DNA of 64,000 nt from Acidobacteriota bacterium (GTDB taxonomy: Bacteria > Actinomycetota > Acidimicrobiia > Acidimicrobiales > Ilumatobacteraceae). Positions 1 through 6,811 of this stretch are shown piece by piece (positions within the stretch are counted from its first letter, which is position 1; every line of letters starts with the position of its first letter). The notes under the pieces were generated by a model that was not told the origin of the DNA, did no database searches, and saw only the letters and a list, made by a program, of their open reading frames with translations. The translations under genes and the position numbers were made by a program. The DNA lies in NCBI GenBank assembly GCA_018969685.1, contig JAGWXX010000002.1:1-64000 (forward strand), in the 5' to 3' direction.

Positions 1-107
1 TCCAGCACCTCAAGCCGGTGCTGCGGCGCGGCACGCGGCTCGACCCGCCGATCGTCTACCCGCCGTACTCGGAGCGGAAGATGAAGCTGCTCCGCAAGGC
101 GCTCTAG
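1..107 (+). CDS. C-terminal fragment of an unidentified protein
   Basis: Only the last 34 codons lie in the window (frame beginning at base 3, stop TAG at 105-107). The tail is basic and proline-rich, with the stretch DPPIVYPPYSERK followed by an amphipathic basic end (MKLLRKAL). I do not recognise the family. It runs convergently into the phosphoesterase gene, with only 13 bases between the two stops. Confidence 0.55.
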   Translation, partial: QHLKPVLRRGTRLDPPIVYPPYSERKMKLLRKAL

Positions 108-120
108 CGCCGCTCGGGGA

Positions 121-1182
121 CTACGTCGGCCGATTCACCCAGACGAGGTGTGCCTCGTTGATCGTCGTCTCACCCGACCAGCGGTAGGCCGCGAGCGGGT
201 TCAATTCTTCGGCGGCGCTCAGGTCCACGCAGATCATCCTCGGGTCGTGGATGAGGTCGTCTTCCTTCGACCAGTAGTGCCCGACGACTACCGGTATCTC
301 GTCGGTGTACGACGGCACCTTCCATACTCTGACGTCGTCCTTGGTGACCGGATCGTCAGGGAGCAACGAAAACGGCTGACGCTCGGGGGTCCGCGAACCC
401 GGCGGGATCAGCGCGGCGCGCCGGAAGGTGGACGTATCGGCGCGCCACCATGCGATGCGTGCCTCCGTACGCACGTGGTCGCTCTTGTCGAGGTACGCCC
501 ACCCATTCGGCAGCCTGACCTCCGGACCCTTGAGCAGGCACTCGAGCGCGTCGTACTCGGGAGCGCCATCGGTGCTCGCCAGCAGTACCGCTGTGGCATC
601 CAGGAACCACGATCCGCCGCGCTGCTGCGCCAGCGGTCGCAGCACATCCATGGACGGCTGGTGCCAGCAGGCGTGCACGACGCGGAGACCGTCGAGATCC
701 AGCCACAACGGCAGGGTGCGGAACCATTCGATCCACTCGCGGTGGACGCCGGATTCTGCACCCACGGCCCTGAGAAACGCGGCGTGCTGTGCGTAGTTCT
801 TGGGGCCCTTCTTCCCGAGTCTCGGGCGCAGGAAGTCGCCGTTCGTCGGGTGCGGCGTCGCCCAGGCGATCGCGTTGAACTCGTGGTTGCCCATCACGAT
901 GAGCGCCGTGCCGGCCTCGACCATGCGCCGCACCGTCGTCAGCACCTCGAGCTGGCCGTTCCCGCGGTCGATCAGGTCGCCGACGAAGACCGCCCGTCGC
1001 GTCGCGTGGCTCCACAGGCCATCGCGTTCCCTGTAGCCGAGGAATCGAAGCAACTCCACGAGCTTGTCATGCTGCCCGTGCACGTCGCCGATGACGTCGT
1101 ATCCCGGATCGTCGTGGTGCACCGATGGGACGCCCTTCACACCCGCACCATACCCGTCGGGTGCAGCAGGGAACCCGGCCAC
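121..1182 (-). CDS. Calcineurin-like metallophosphoesterase
   Basis: A 353-residue protein of the PPP/ApaH-type phosphoesterase superfamily, which hydrolyses phosphoester bonds at a two-metal centre. The metal-binding motifs are in order: GDVHG (about residues 32-36), GDLIDRG (68-74), GNHEFN (98-103), then a histidine in VVHACWH and a late GHYW. The complete motif set suggests an active enzyme, but the substrate (phosphoprotein, dinucleoside polyphosphate or RNA end) cannot be read from the sequence. The GTG start at 1182 directly follows the ribokinase stop at 1183-1185; a second in-frame GTG at 1140 would remove 14 poorly conserved residues, and neither has a clear ribosome binding site. 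It is likely the last gene of a Rieske-ribokinase-phosphoesterase run. Confidence 0.85.
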   Translation of the reverse strand: MAGFPAAPDGYGAGVKGVPSVHHDDPGYDVIGDVHGQHDKLVELLRFLGYRERDGLWSHATRRAVFVGDLIDRGNGQLEVLTTVRRMVEAGTALIVMGNHEFNAIAWATPHPTNGDFLRPRLGKKGPKNYAQHAAFLRAVGAESGVHREWIEWFRTLPLWLDLDGLRVVHACWHQPSMDVLRPLAQQRGGSWFLDATAVLLASTDGAPEYDALECLLKGPEVRLPNGWAYLDKSDHVRTEARIAWWRADTSTFRRAALIPPGSRTPERQPFSLLPDDPVTKDDVRVWKVPSYTDEIPVVVGHYWSKEDDLIHDPRMICVDLSAAEELNPLAAYRWSGETTINEAHLVWVNRPT

Positions 1183-2049
1183 CTACGCCCCGAGCAGCCG
1201 CTCCACCTCCGCACGTGTGGGCAGCGACGGCACCGCCCCGCGGCGCGTCGTCGCCAGCGCCCCCGCAGCCGCGGCGGTGCGGGACGCCACGGCGACGTCG
1301 ACACCGCGCGACAACTCGGCGCACAGCGCCCCGATGAACGCGTCCCCGGCGCCGGTGGTGTCCACCGGCGACACCGCGAACGGCGCCACCGTCACCGTGC
1401 CGGCGCGCACGGCGACCGTCGCGCCACGGGCGCCCAGCGTGGTCACCACGGCCGTCACCCCGAGCGCGTGCAGCCGGTCGGCGCCGCCGAGCGCAGCCGC
1501 CTCCCCCTCGTTCGGAACGACGACGTCGCACAGCGACAGCAGGTCGTCGGGGAGGTCGCGCGCGGGCGCGGGATTGAGCACGGTCGTCGAGCCGCGGGCA
1601 CGGGCGGCGCGGAACGCCGCAACGACCGCGTCCAACGGCACCTCCAGCTGCGCCAGCACGACGCCCGCCGCGGGAAGCGACCCGGCGACGGATGCACCAG
1701 TCCGCGCATTCGCGCCGGGCACGACGACGATCGAATTCTCGGCGCGTGCATCCACGTTGATGAGCGCGCGCCCCGTCGGCACGCCGCGCAGGACGCGCAG
1801 CCCCGAGACGTCGATGCCCTCGTCGCGCATCACCTCCGCGAGGATCCCCCCTGCGGCGTCGTCGCCGATCGAGCCGACGAACGCCACCGCGGCACCGAGG
1901 CGCGCGGCGGCGACCGCCTGGTTCAACCCCTTGCCGCCGGCGTGCTCGGCATAGTCCGTCGCGAGCACCGTCGCGCCCGGCGCGGGCAGCGACGCCACGC
2001 TGGCGACGAGGTCGAGGTTCGCGCTCCCGACGACGCAGACGTCGGCCAT
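1183..2049 (-). CDS. rbsK: Ribokinase (PfkB family carbohydrate kinase)
   Basis: A 288-residue kinase, the normal ribokinase length. It starts with the typical VVGSANLDLV strand, has the substrate-binding GGKGLNQA motif at about residues 38-45, VVPNEGEA in the middle, and the C-terminal PfkB signature DTTGAGDAF at about 230-238, whose last Asp is the catalytic base. The family phosphorylates ribose with ATP in the cytoplasm; a related nucleoside or other sugar substrate is possible. The ATG at 2049 lies 11 bases after the Rieske oxygenase stop. With a nucleoside-type ABC importer further along the same strand, a role in handling a ribose moiety is attractive but unproven. Confidence 0.8.
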   Translation of the reverse strand: MADVCVVGSANLDLVASVASLPAPGATVLATDYAEHAGGKGLNQAVAAARLGAAVAFVGSIGDDAAGGILAEVMRDEGIDVSGLRVLRGVPTGRALINVDARAENSIVVVPGANARTGASVAGSLPAAGVVLAQLEVPLDAVVAAFRAARARGSTTVLNPAPARDLPDDLLSLCDVVVPNEGEAAALGGADRLHALGVTAVVTTLGARGATVAVRAGTVTVAPFAVSPVDTTGAGDAFIGALCAELSRGVDVAVASRTAAAAGALATTRRGAVPSLPTRAEVERLLGA

Positions 2050-2060
2050 GCCCGGCTCCG

Positions 2061-3053
2061 TCAGCCGTTGACGAGTGCGGCGAGCTGGCGCCGCCACTCG
2101 ACCGAGCACTTGTCGGCCTGCACCGACACGAGGGAGGTCTGGTCGAGCGGGAGGACGCCGTCGAGCGTCTCCAGCATCCGCTTGTCCTCGGCGCCGATCG
2201 CACGGTCGAACACGATCACCTCGTCGGCGGGCACGGAGAAGTCGTCGTTGCGCCAGACCACGAACGAGAAGTAGCTGGTCACGTCGTCGATCGGCGTGGA
2301 CACCAGCAGCAGGACGTGCGCGAGACCCGTGTCGTACTCGATGGTCGACCTGCAGAGGAACGGCAGCGAGAACCCCGACGTCATGCGCCGGTGCACGACG
2401 CCGCCGCTCTGGCCGCTGGCGACCGTGCCGGCGTCCTCGTTGTTGGCGAACACCTCGTACGCGTACCCGTAGAAGCCGCCGTCGAGCGGCCCCAGCTCGA
2501 CCTTCGGCACCGTCGTCTCCTGGCCGCGGCCGAAGGTGCCGACGTGCACGAAGGGGAAGTGGGTGATGTCGAGGAAGTTGTCGGCCATCCGGGTCGCCGA
2601 CGTGCGCCACACCTCGAGGTCGGTGTTGATCCGGCGGAACGACGGGTCGGAGTCCTGGGCGACGTCGGGCAGGGGTGCCGCCGGCTCGCCGAGGCACACC
2701 CAGACGAGGCCGAACTTCTCCGTCGCCCGGTGCGCCGCGAGGTGCGCCTTCGGCGGCACCGGCACTCCCGGCGTCGCCGACGGGACGTGGGTGCAGGTGC
2801 CGTCGGCGGCGAATTGCCAGCCGTGGTACGGGCACTCGATGCAGCCGTCCTTCACCGCGCCGAGCGACAGCTTCGCCTCGCGGTGCGAGCATCGGTCGGG
2901 CAGCGCCGACACGCGGTGCTGGCCGTCGCGCCACAGCACCACGTGCTCACCGAGGAGCGTGCGGCGGATCGGCGCACCGCCGACCTCGTTGCTGCGGGCG
3001 ACCGCGTGCCACCGGTTGCGCAGTGCCGCATTGCCGCAGAGGATCGCGCCCAC
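2061..3053 (-). CDS. Rieske non-heme iron oxygenase, vanillate/PaO/caffeine-demethylase-like
   Basis: A 330-residue single-polypeptide oxygenase. The Rieske [2Fe-2S] ligands are visible as CSH (C55, H57) and CPYH (C74, H77). The mononuclear iron site is the motif NFLDITHFPFVH, giving D162, H165 and H170. This class hydroxylates aromatic rings or removes O- or N-methyl groups using electrons from a separate reductase. No ferredoxin or Rieske reductase gene is present in the window, so the electron donor must be encoded elsewhere. The start chosen is GTG at 3053, because a -10-like TACGCT ends exactly 7 bases upstream and the reading frame upstream is antisense to the divergent amidohydrolase. 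Substrate unknown. Confidence 0.85.
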   Translation of the reverse strand: MGAILCGNAALRNRWHAVARSNEVGGAPIRRTLLGEHVVLWRDGQHRVSALPDRCSHREAKLSLGAVKDGCIECPYHGWQFAADGTCTHVPSATPGVPVPPKAHLAAHRATEKFGLVWVCLGEPAAPLPDVAQDSDPSFRRINTDLEVWRTSATRMADNFLDITHFPFVHVGTFGRGQETTVPKVELGPLDGGFYGYAYEVFANNEDAGTVASGQSGGVVHRRMTSGFSLPFLCRSTIEYDTGLAHVLLLVSTPIDDVTSYFSFVVWRNDDFSVPADEVIVFDRAIGAEDKRMLETLDGVLPLDQTSLVSVQADKCSVEWRRQLAALVNG

Positions 3054-3060
3054 TGCGCGG

Positions 3061-3070
3061 AGCGTAGCAT
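3061..3070. promoter_or_regulatory. Divergent overlapping -10 boxes for two leaderless genes
   Basis: The ten bases agcgtagcat hold TAGCAT on the plus strand (3065-3070) and TACGCT on the minus strand (3066-3061); the two boxes share the TA step. Each is followed by exactly 7 bases and then a start codon: ATG at 3078 (amidohydrolase) and GTG at 3053 (Rieske oxygenase). Transcription would therefore start at or next to both start codons, giving leaderless messages. This is inferred from motif and spacing only. Confidence 0.5.
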
Positions 3071-3077
3071 CGGCTGC

Positions 3078-4424
3078 ATGGCCGCCTTCCTCGTGCGCGG
3101 CCGCCGCATCGTCACCATGGACGCCGCGCGCACGGTGGTCGACGACGGCGCGGTGCTCGTCGATGGCGCGCGCATCGCCGCCGTCGGTGCGTGGTCCGAT
3201 CTCCGGCGAAGCCACCCCGATGCCGGGGTCACCGAGGGGATCGCCGAGATCCTCGTGCCCGGCTTCGTCAACGCGCACCAGCACCTCACCGGCGACCGCC
3301 TCATGCACTCGCGCATCCCCGACCGCATCGACTCGCAGGAGGCGATCTTCGGATGGGCGGTCCCGCTGCACGCCGCCCACACCGAGGAGGACGACCACCT
3401 CTCCGCGACGCTCGCGCTCGCGGCGTCGCTCGCCAACGGCGTCACCACCACCGTCGAAGCCGGCACCGTGGCGCATCCGGCCGCCGTGCTGCGCGCCCAG
3501 CACGAGATCGGGGCGCGCGGCACGCTCGGTTCCTGGGGGTGGGACGTGCCGGACGGCCCGTGGGCCGGATCGGTCGGCGAGGTGCTCGACCGCCAGCGCG
3601 AGGTGCTCGCACTGGCGCCACCGGGAGGGCTCGTCGAAGGGTGGGTCACGCTCGTCGGACACGACCTCATGAGCGACGAGCTCGTCGCCGCCGCCTCCGA
3701 CCTCGCGCGCACCAGCGGCACGCACATGACCTTCCACCTCTCGCCCCACGACGGCGACGCGGCCGCGTACCTGTCGCGCACCGGCCGGCGCCCGGCGGTG
3801 CACCTGCACGAACTTGGCGTGCTCGGTCCGCACGTGCTCGTCGCGCACGGGGTGCACCTCGACGACGACGAGGTGGATGCGATCGTCGCAACGGGAGCCG
3901 CGATCGCCGCGTGTCCGTGGGCCTACCTCCGGCTCGCGCAGGGCGTCACGCGCGCCGGACGCTACGACGCGGTGCTCGCGCGCGGCGGCCGCGTGGCGCT
4001 CGGCTGCGACGCCGAGAACGCGGGCGACGCGATCGACATCCTGCGCACCGCCGCGCTGTTCGCCGGGCTGCTGCGGGACCGCTCCGGCGACCCGGCGTCG
4101 TTCACCGCGCTCGACGCGCTCGCGCTCGCCACCATCGACGGCGCTCGTGCGATCGGCATGGGCGAGCGGATCGGCTCCATCGAGGTCGGCAAGGAGGCCG
4201 ACCTCGTCGCCTTCGACGGCACCGGCTACGAGTGGCTGCCCCTCGGCGCCGACCCCTACCTGCAGCTGGTGTGGGGCACCGACGGCCGGTCCGTCCGCGA
4301 CGTCTGGGTGGCCGGCCGGCAGGTCGTCCGCGCAGGCCGCATCGTCACCGTGGACGTCGAGGCGGCCGCAGCGGCTGCCTCCGCCCGCGCCGAGCGTCTT
4401 GGTCAGACCATCAGACCATTGTGA
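3078..4424 (+). CDS. TrzA/AtzB-type amidohydrolase
   Basis: A 448-residue metal-dependent hydrolase of the chlorohydrolase/deaminase group. The pattern is PGFVNAHQHL (H67, H69), a third histidine in TFHLSP, a fourth in LVAHGVHL and the catalytic Asp in GCDAEN. The N- and C-terminal beta-sandwich halves are present, including IEVGKEADLVAFD near the end. Members remove amino, chloro or related groups from N-heterocycles (guanine, s-triazines, hydroxydechloroatrazine). A paralogue with the same ladder of motifs lies at 6811-8199. The ATG at 3078 directly follows a TAGCAT box, with no Shine-Dalgarno, so the gene is probably leaderless. Its last codons contain the GntR-type operator of the next gene. 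Confidence 0.85.
   Translation: MAAFLVRGRRIVTMDAARTVVDDGAVLVDGARIAAVGAWSDLRRSHPDAGVTEGIAEILVPGFVNAHQHLTGDRLMHSRIPDRIDSQEAIFGWAVPLHAAHTEEDDHLSATLALAASLANGVTTTVEAGTVAHPAAVLRAQHEIGARGTLGSWGWDVPDGPWAGSVGEVLDRQREVLALAPPGGLVEGWVTLVGHDLMSDELVAAASDLARTSGTHMTFHLSPHDGDAAAYLSRTGRRPAVHLHELGVLGPHVLVAHGVHLDDDEVDAIVATGAAIAACPWAYLRLAQGVTRAGRYDAVLARGGRVALGCDAENAGDAIDILRTAALFAGLLRDRSGDPASFTALDALALATIDGARAIGMGERIGSIEVGKEADLVAFDGTGYEWLPLGADPYLQLVWGTDGRSVRDVWVAGRQVVRAGRIVTVDVEAAAAAASARAERLGQTIRPL
4400..4418. promoter_or_regulatory. 19-bp candidate GntR (FCD) operator, second site
   Basis: TGGTCAGACCATCAGACCA. It matches the perfect palindrome at 23365-23383 at 16 of 19 positions and itself contains the palindrome TGGTCAGACCA, which is close to the FadR-type consensus TGGTCNGACCA. 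It lies inside the 3' end of the amidohydrolase gene, 6 bases upstream of the -10 box TAGGTT (4425-4430) of the next gene, where a bound repressor would block RNA polymerase. Confidence 0.6.
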
Positions 4425-4430
4425 TAGGTT
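4425..4430 (+). promoter_or_regulatory. -10 box of a leaderless VOC gene
   Basis: TAGGTT, followed by 6 bases and the ATG at 4437. There is no Shine-Dalgarno sequence, consistent with a leaderless message. The box overlaps the amidohydrolase stop region by position and sits just downstream of the candidate operator. Confidence 0.5.
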
Positions 4431-4436
4431 CGCGTC

Positions 4437-4928
4437 ATGGCTTATCCCAACACGCTGATCTTCGTCGACCTGCCATCCGACGACCCTGCCGCGTCCGCGC
4501 GGTTCTACGCCGAGGTCTTCGGCTGGGACGTCGAGGGGCGCCCCGAAGGGGTCTTCCACCGGTGCGTCCCGGGGCAGAACTTCAAGGTGGATGACGGGTC
4601 GCAGGGCCCCACCGGCAACCTGCACCTCGGCATCTACAACGTCGGCAACGCCCGCCCGCACCCGGATCCGAAGGGCGTCGAGCCGAGGACGCTCTCGCGC
4701 GACGGACGCACCGTGCGCACCTGGATCCTCGTCAGCGAGGACGACTCGCAGGAGCGGATCCTCTCGACGGCTGAGCGCCTCGGCGCCACCATCCTGTGGC
4801 GCAATCACTTCTGGAAGGAGTTCAACGGCTTCAACAGCGCGTTCCTCGACCCGTGGGGCAACACGCTGGTGCTGTGGAGCAAGGGCGGCGACGACCCGCA
4901 GATCCCCGCGGACCACACCCGTGAGTGA
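4437..4928 (+). CDS. VOC (glyoxalase/bleomycin resistance) family protein
   Basis: A 163-residue protein with the paired beta-alpha-beta-beta-beta modules of the vicinal oxygen chelate superfamily: FVDLPSDDPAASARFYAEVFGW at the start of the first module (read in two halves FVDLPSDDP and AARFYAEVFGW-like) and NSAFLDPWGNTLVLW at the end of the second. Members include extradiol dioxygenases, isomerases and binding proteins, so the reaction is open. It overlaps the next VOC gene by 8 bases, so the two are co-translated and may form a heteromer. A candidate GntR operator and a leaderless -10 box precede it. Confidence 0.75.
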   Translation: MAYPNTLIFVDLPSDDPAASARFYAEVFGWDVEGRPEGVFHRCVPGQNFKVDDGSQGPTGNLHLGIYNVGNARPHPDPKGVEPRTLSRDGRTVRTWILVSEDDSQERILSTAERLGATILWRNHFWKEFNGFNSAFLDPWGNTLVLWSKGGDDPQIPADHTRE

Positions 4929-5391
4929 GCACGCCGACACCTACGCGCTCCACCCGCCGAAGGCGCGCTGGACGCACATCGCCCTGCCCTCGACCAACAT
5001 CGACGCATCGATCGCCTGGTACGAGAAGTTCACCCCGCTGAAGCTGCTCGACCGCCGCGAGGACGCGGACGGCTACGGCGCGTGGCTCGGACACGACGAC
5101 CAGTCGGACAAGCCGTTCATCCTCGTCCTGGTCTCGTTCTTCCGCGACCAGGACAAGGGCCGGCAGCCGATCATGGCGCCCTTCGCCCACATCGGCATCG
5201 AGCTCACCAGCCGCGAGGAGGTCGAGCGCACCGCCGAGCTGGGCAAGGCGGACGGCTGCCTCGCGTGGCCGCCCACCGACATGCCGCCGCCGATCGGCTA
5301 CATCTGCGCGCTGACCGACCCTGACGGGAACATGATCGAGTTCTCGTACGACCAGGGCGTCTACGCAAAGGCGAAGGAAGTCTGGGGCTGA
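4921..5391 (+). CDS. Second VOC family protein, paired with the one upstream
   Basis: A 156-residue protein starting at GTG 4921, inside the last codons of the upstream VOC gene. The glyoxalase-like pattern is WTHIALPSTNIDASIAWYEKF (N-terminal module; shown here as WTHIALPSTNID then SIAWYEKF), a central FAHIGIEL, and a C-terminal LTDPDGNMIEFSYD with the metal-ligand glutamate. Histidines in the first and second modules and the final Glu suggest an intact metal site. The close coupling to its neighbour and to the SnoaL-like gene (overlap at 5388-5391) indicates one three-gene operon, probably acting on a small ring or peroxide intermediate. Confidence 0.75.
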   Translation: MSEHADTYALHPPKARWTHIALPSTNIDASIAWYEKFTPLKLLDRREDADGYGAWLGHDDQSDKPFILVLVSFFRDQDKGRQPIMAPFAHIGIELTSREEVERTAELGKADGCLAWPPTDMPPPIGYICALTDPDGNMIEFSYDQGVYAKAKEVWG

Positions 5392-5774
5392 GCGCGTCCG
5401 GCGACCTCTGTCGCCGGTACCTCGAGTCGTTCGCGTCGGGCGATCCCGACGCGGTCGCCGCGTTCGTCGCCCACGACTTCGTCAACGACCACACCGCCGC
5501 GCTCGGCAGCAGCTGCGAGGGCCGCGACGAGTACCGGCGCCGGCTCCCGGGCTTCATCTCGTCGATGCCGGGTCTGCGCTACGAGGTGCGCGACGTCGTC
5601 GCCGACGGCGACCAGGTCTGCGCCTCCTACGTGCTGCACGCCCGGGTCAACGACCGCGACGTCGCCGTGCGCGGGATGATGCACTTCACGGTGCGCGACG
5701 GCGCGATCGCGCGCCGCACCGACTACTGGGACAGCGCGGTGTTCCTGCGGCAGGCCGGGCTCGACGGGTCCTAG
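5388..5774 (+). CDS. SnoaL-like/NTF2-fold protein with apparent CTG start
   Basis: A 128-residue protein with the NTF2-like cone-fold pattern: CRRYLESFASGDPDAVAAF at the start (helix plus SGD turn), a central DEYRRRLPGF, then strands ending MMHFTVRDGAIARRTDYWD. Members are polyketide cyclases, hydroxylases or isomerases. No ATG, GTG or TTG is in frame between the stop at 5322 and the fold's first helix. The plausible start is CTG at 5388, overlapping the upstream TGA (5389-5391), with GAAGGAAG at 5373-5380 as a ribosome binding site 7 bases away. Starting at the ATG at 5565 would cut off half the fold. Its stop TAG shares a CTAG with the stop of the convergent LLM gene. Confidence 0.6.
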   Translation: MSASGDLCRRYLESFASGDPDAVAAFVAHDFVNDHTAALGSSCEGRDEYRRRLPGFISSMPGLRYEVRDVVADGDQVCASYVLHARVNDRDVAVRGMMHFTVRDGAIARRTDYWDSAVFLRQAGLDGS

Positions 5775-6811
5775 CCGCGCGACGCGCGCAGCCCGCCGAG
5801 CACGGAGCCGAATCCGGCGATCGTGTCGGCGAGGCCGCGGTGCATGCCCGCGCCGACCGCGAAGCTGAGGTTCATGCTGATGCTCGTGAACCCGAGGTCG
5901 AGGATCCCCTCGGCCATGTCGCGGCACTCGGACGGCGTGCCCGCAATGGCGAACTTCTGCACCAGCGAGTCGGGGATGAGCGAGAAGATCTCGGGGTCGT
6001 CGTGGCGGTCGTGGTCGAAGTACCAGCCCGTCGACCGCGCCAGGGCGGCCTCCACGCGCGCATACCACGTCCCGTCGTAGCCGAGCTCGGCCGGGCGGAT
6101 CAGCGCGACGTAGTGCGCGACGTAGCGCTTGACGCTGCGCCGGGCGAGCTCGCCGTCCTCCGAGGTGCACAGGGTGACGCGGGGTGCCACCTCCACCGAC
6201 GACGCGGGCCTGCCCGCGCGGGCCGCTCCCTCGGCGATCCACGACCGGTAGTCGGCGGCGAGCGACGGCGAGAGGTACCTGCCGCCAACCAGAGCGATGT
6301 CGGCGACCTCGCCGGCGAGGCGCATGACCTGGGGGCTGCGCGTCCCGATCGAGATCGGCACGCGGGCCGGGCCGTGCTGCAGCCGCGCACCGTGCAGCGA
6401 CACGGTCTCGCCCGCGAGGTCGACCGTGCCCCCTTCGAGCAGCGCGCGCACCGCCGCGACGCACTCGCGGAGGTGGGCGACCGGCCGGGGGGATCCGCCG
6501 CCGATCGCCTCGAGCCCCGCTCCGGCCCCGATGCCGAGGAAGAAGCGGCCACCGGACGCGTCGTGCAGCGTCGCCGCGATGCCCGCGAGCACGGCCGGGT
6601 GCCGCGTGTAGGGGTTCGTGACCATCGGGCCGATCCCGATCCGCGAGGTCTCGCGGGCGACGATGCCGAGGAGCACGAAGCAGTCCTGCCAGAGCACGAC
6701 GTCCGAGATGCCGAGCCGGTCGAACCCGGCGTCCTCCACCATCCGCGCCAGTTCGACGACCTCGTGCACCGGCATGCCGGGCGTGATCTCGGCCTCGACG
6801 GTCAACGGCAT
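5771..6811 (-). CDS. LLM class (F420- or flavin-dependent) oxidoreductase
   Basis: A 346-residue luciferase-like TIM-barrel enzyme. Typical patterns are ARMVEDAGFDRLGISDV near residue 22, GPMVTNPYTRHPAVLA (about 75-90), GGRFFLGIGAGAG (about 106-118) and, late, FAIAGTPSECRDMAEGIL. Actinobacterial members of this shape often use F420, as in methylene-H4MPT reductase-like and mycobacterial enzymes, but FMNH2 is possible. Its ATG (6811-6809) overlaps the stop of the upstream amidohydrolase (TGATG), so the two are translated together. It is the last gene of the long minus-strand cluster. Confidence 0.85.
   Translation of the reverse strand: MPLTVEAEITPGMPVHEVVELARMVEDAGFDRLGISDVVLWQDCFVLLGIVARETSRIGIGPMVTNPYTRHPAVLAGIAATLHDASGGRFFLGIGAGAGLEAIGGGSPRPVAHLRECVAAVRALLEGGTVDLAGETVSLHGARLQHGPARVPISIGTRSPQVMRLAGEVADIALVGGRYLSPSLAADYRSWIAEGAARAGRPASSVEVAPRVTLCTSEDGELARRSVKRYVAHYVALIRPAELGYDGTWYARVEAALARSTGWYFDHDRHDDPEIFSLIPDSLVQKFAIAGTPSECRDMAEGILDLGFTSISMNLSFAVGAGMHRGLADTIAGFGSVLGGLRASRG

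Noticed and set aside
148-2274. Long open frame of about 700 codons opposite the phosphoesterase, ribokinase and Rieske genes
   Set aside because: Arg/Pro/Ala-rich composition without domains, antisense to three well-supported genes; a by-product of high GC content.
2061-4940. Very long minus-strand frame that would extend the Rieske protein by 600 residues
   Set aside because: The extra part is antisense to the amidohydrolase and VOC genes and has no domain; the Rieske domain fits a start at 3053.
5565-5774. ATG at 5565 as start of the SnoaL-like gene
   Set aside because: Would leave half of the NTF2-like fold; the frame upstream clearly encodes the missing half and has a ribosome binding site before CTG 5388.
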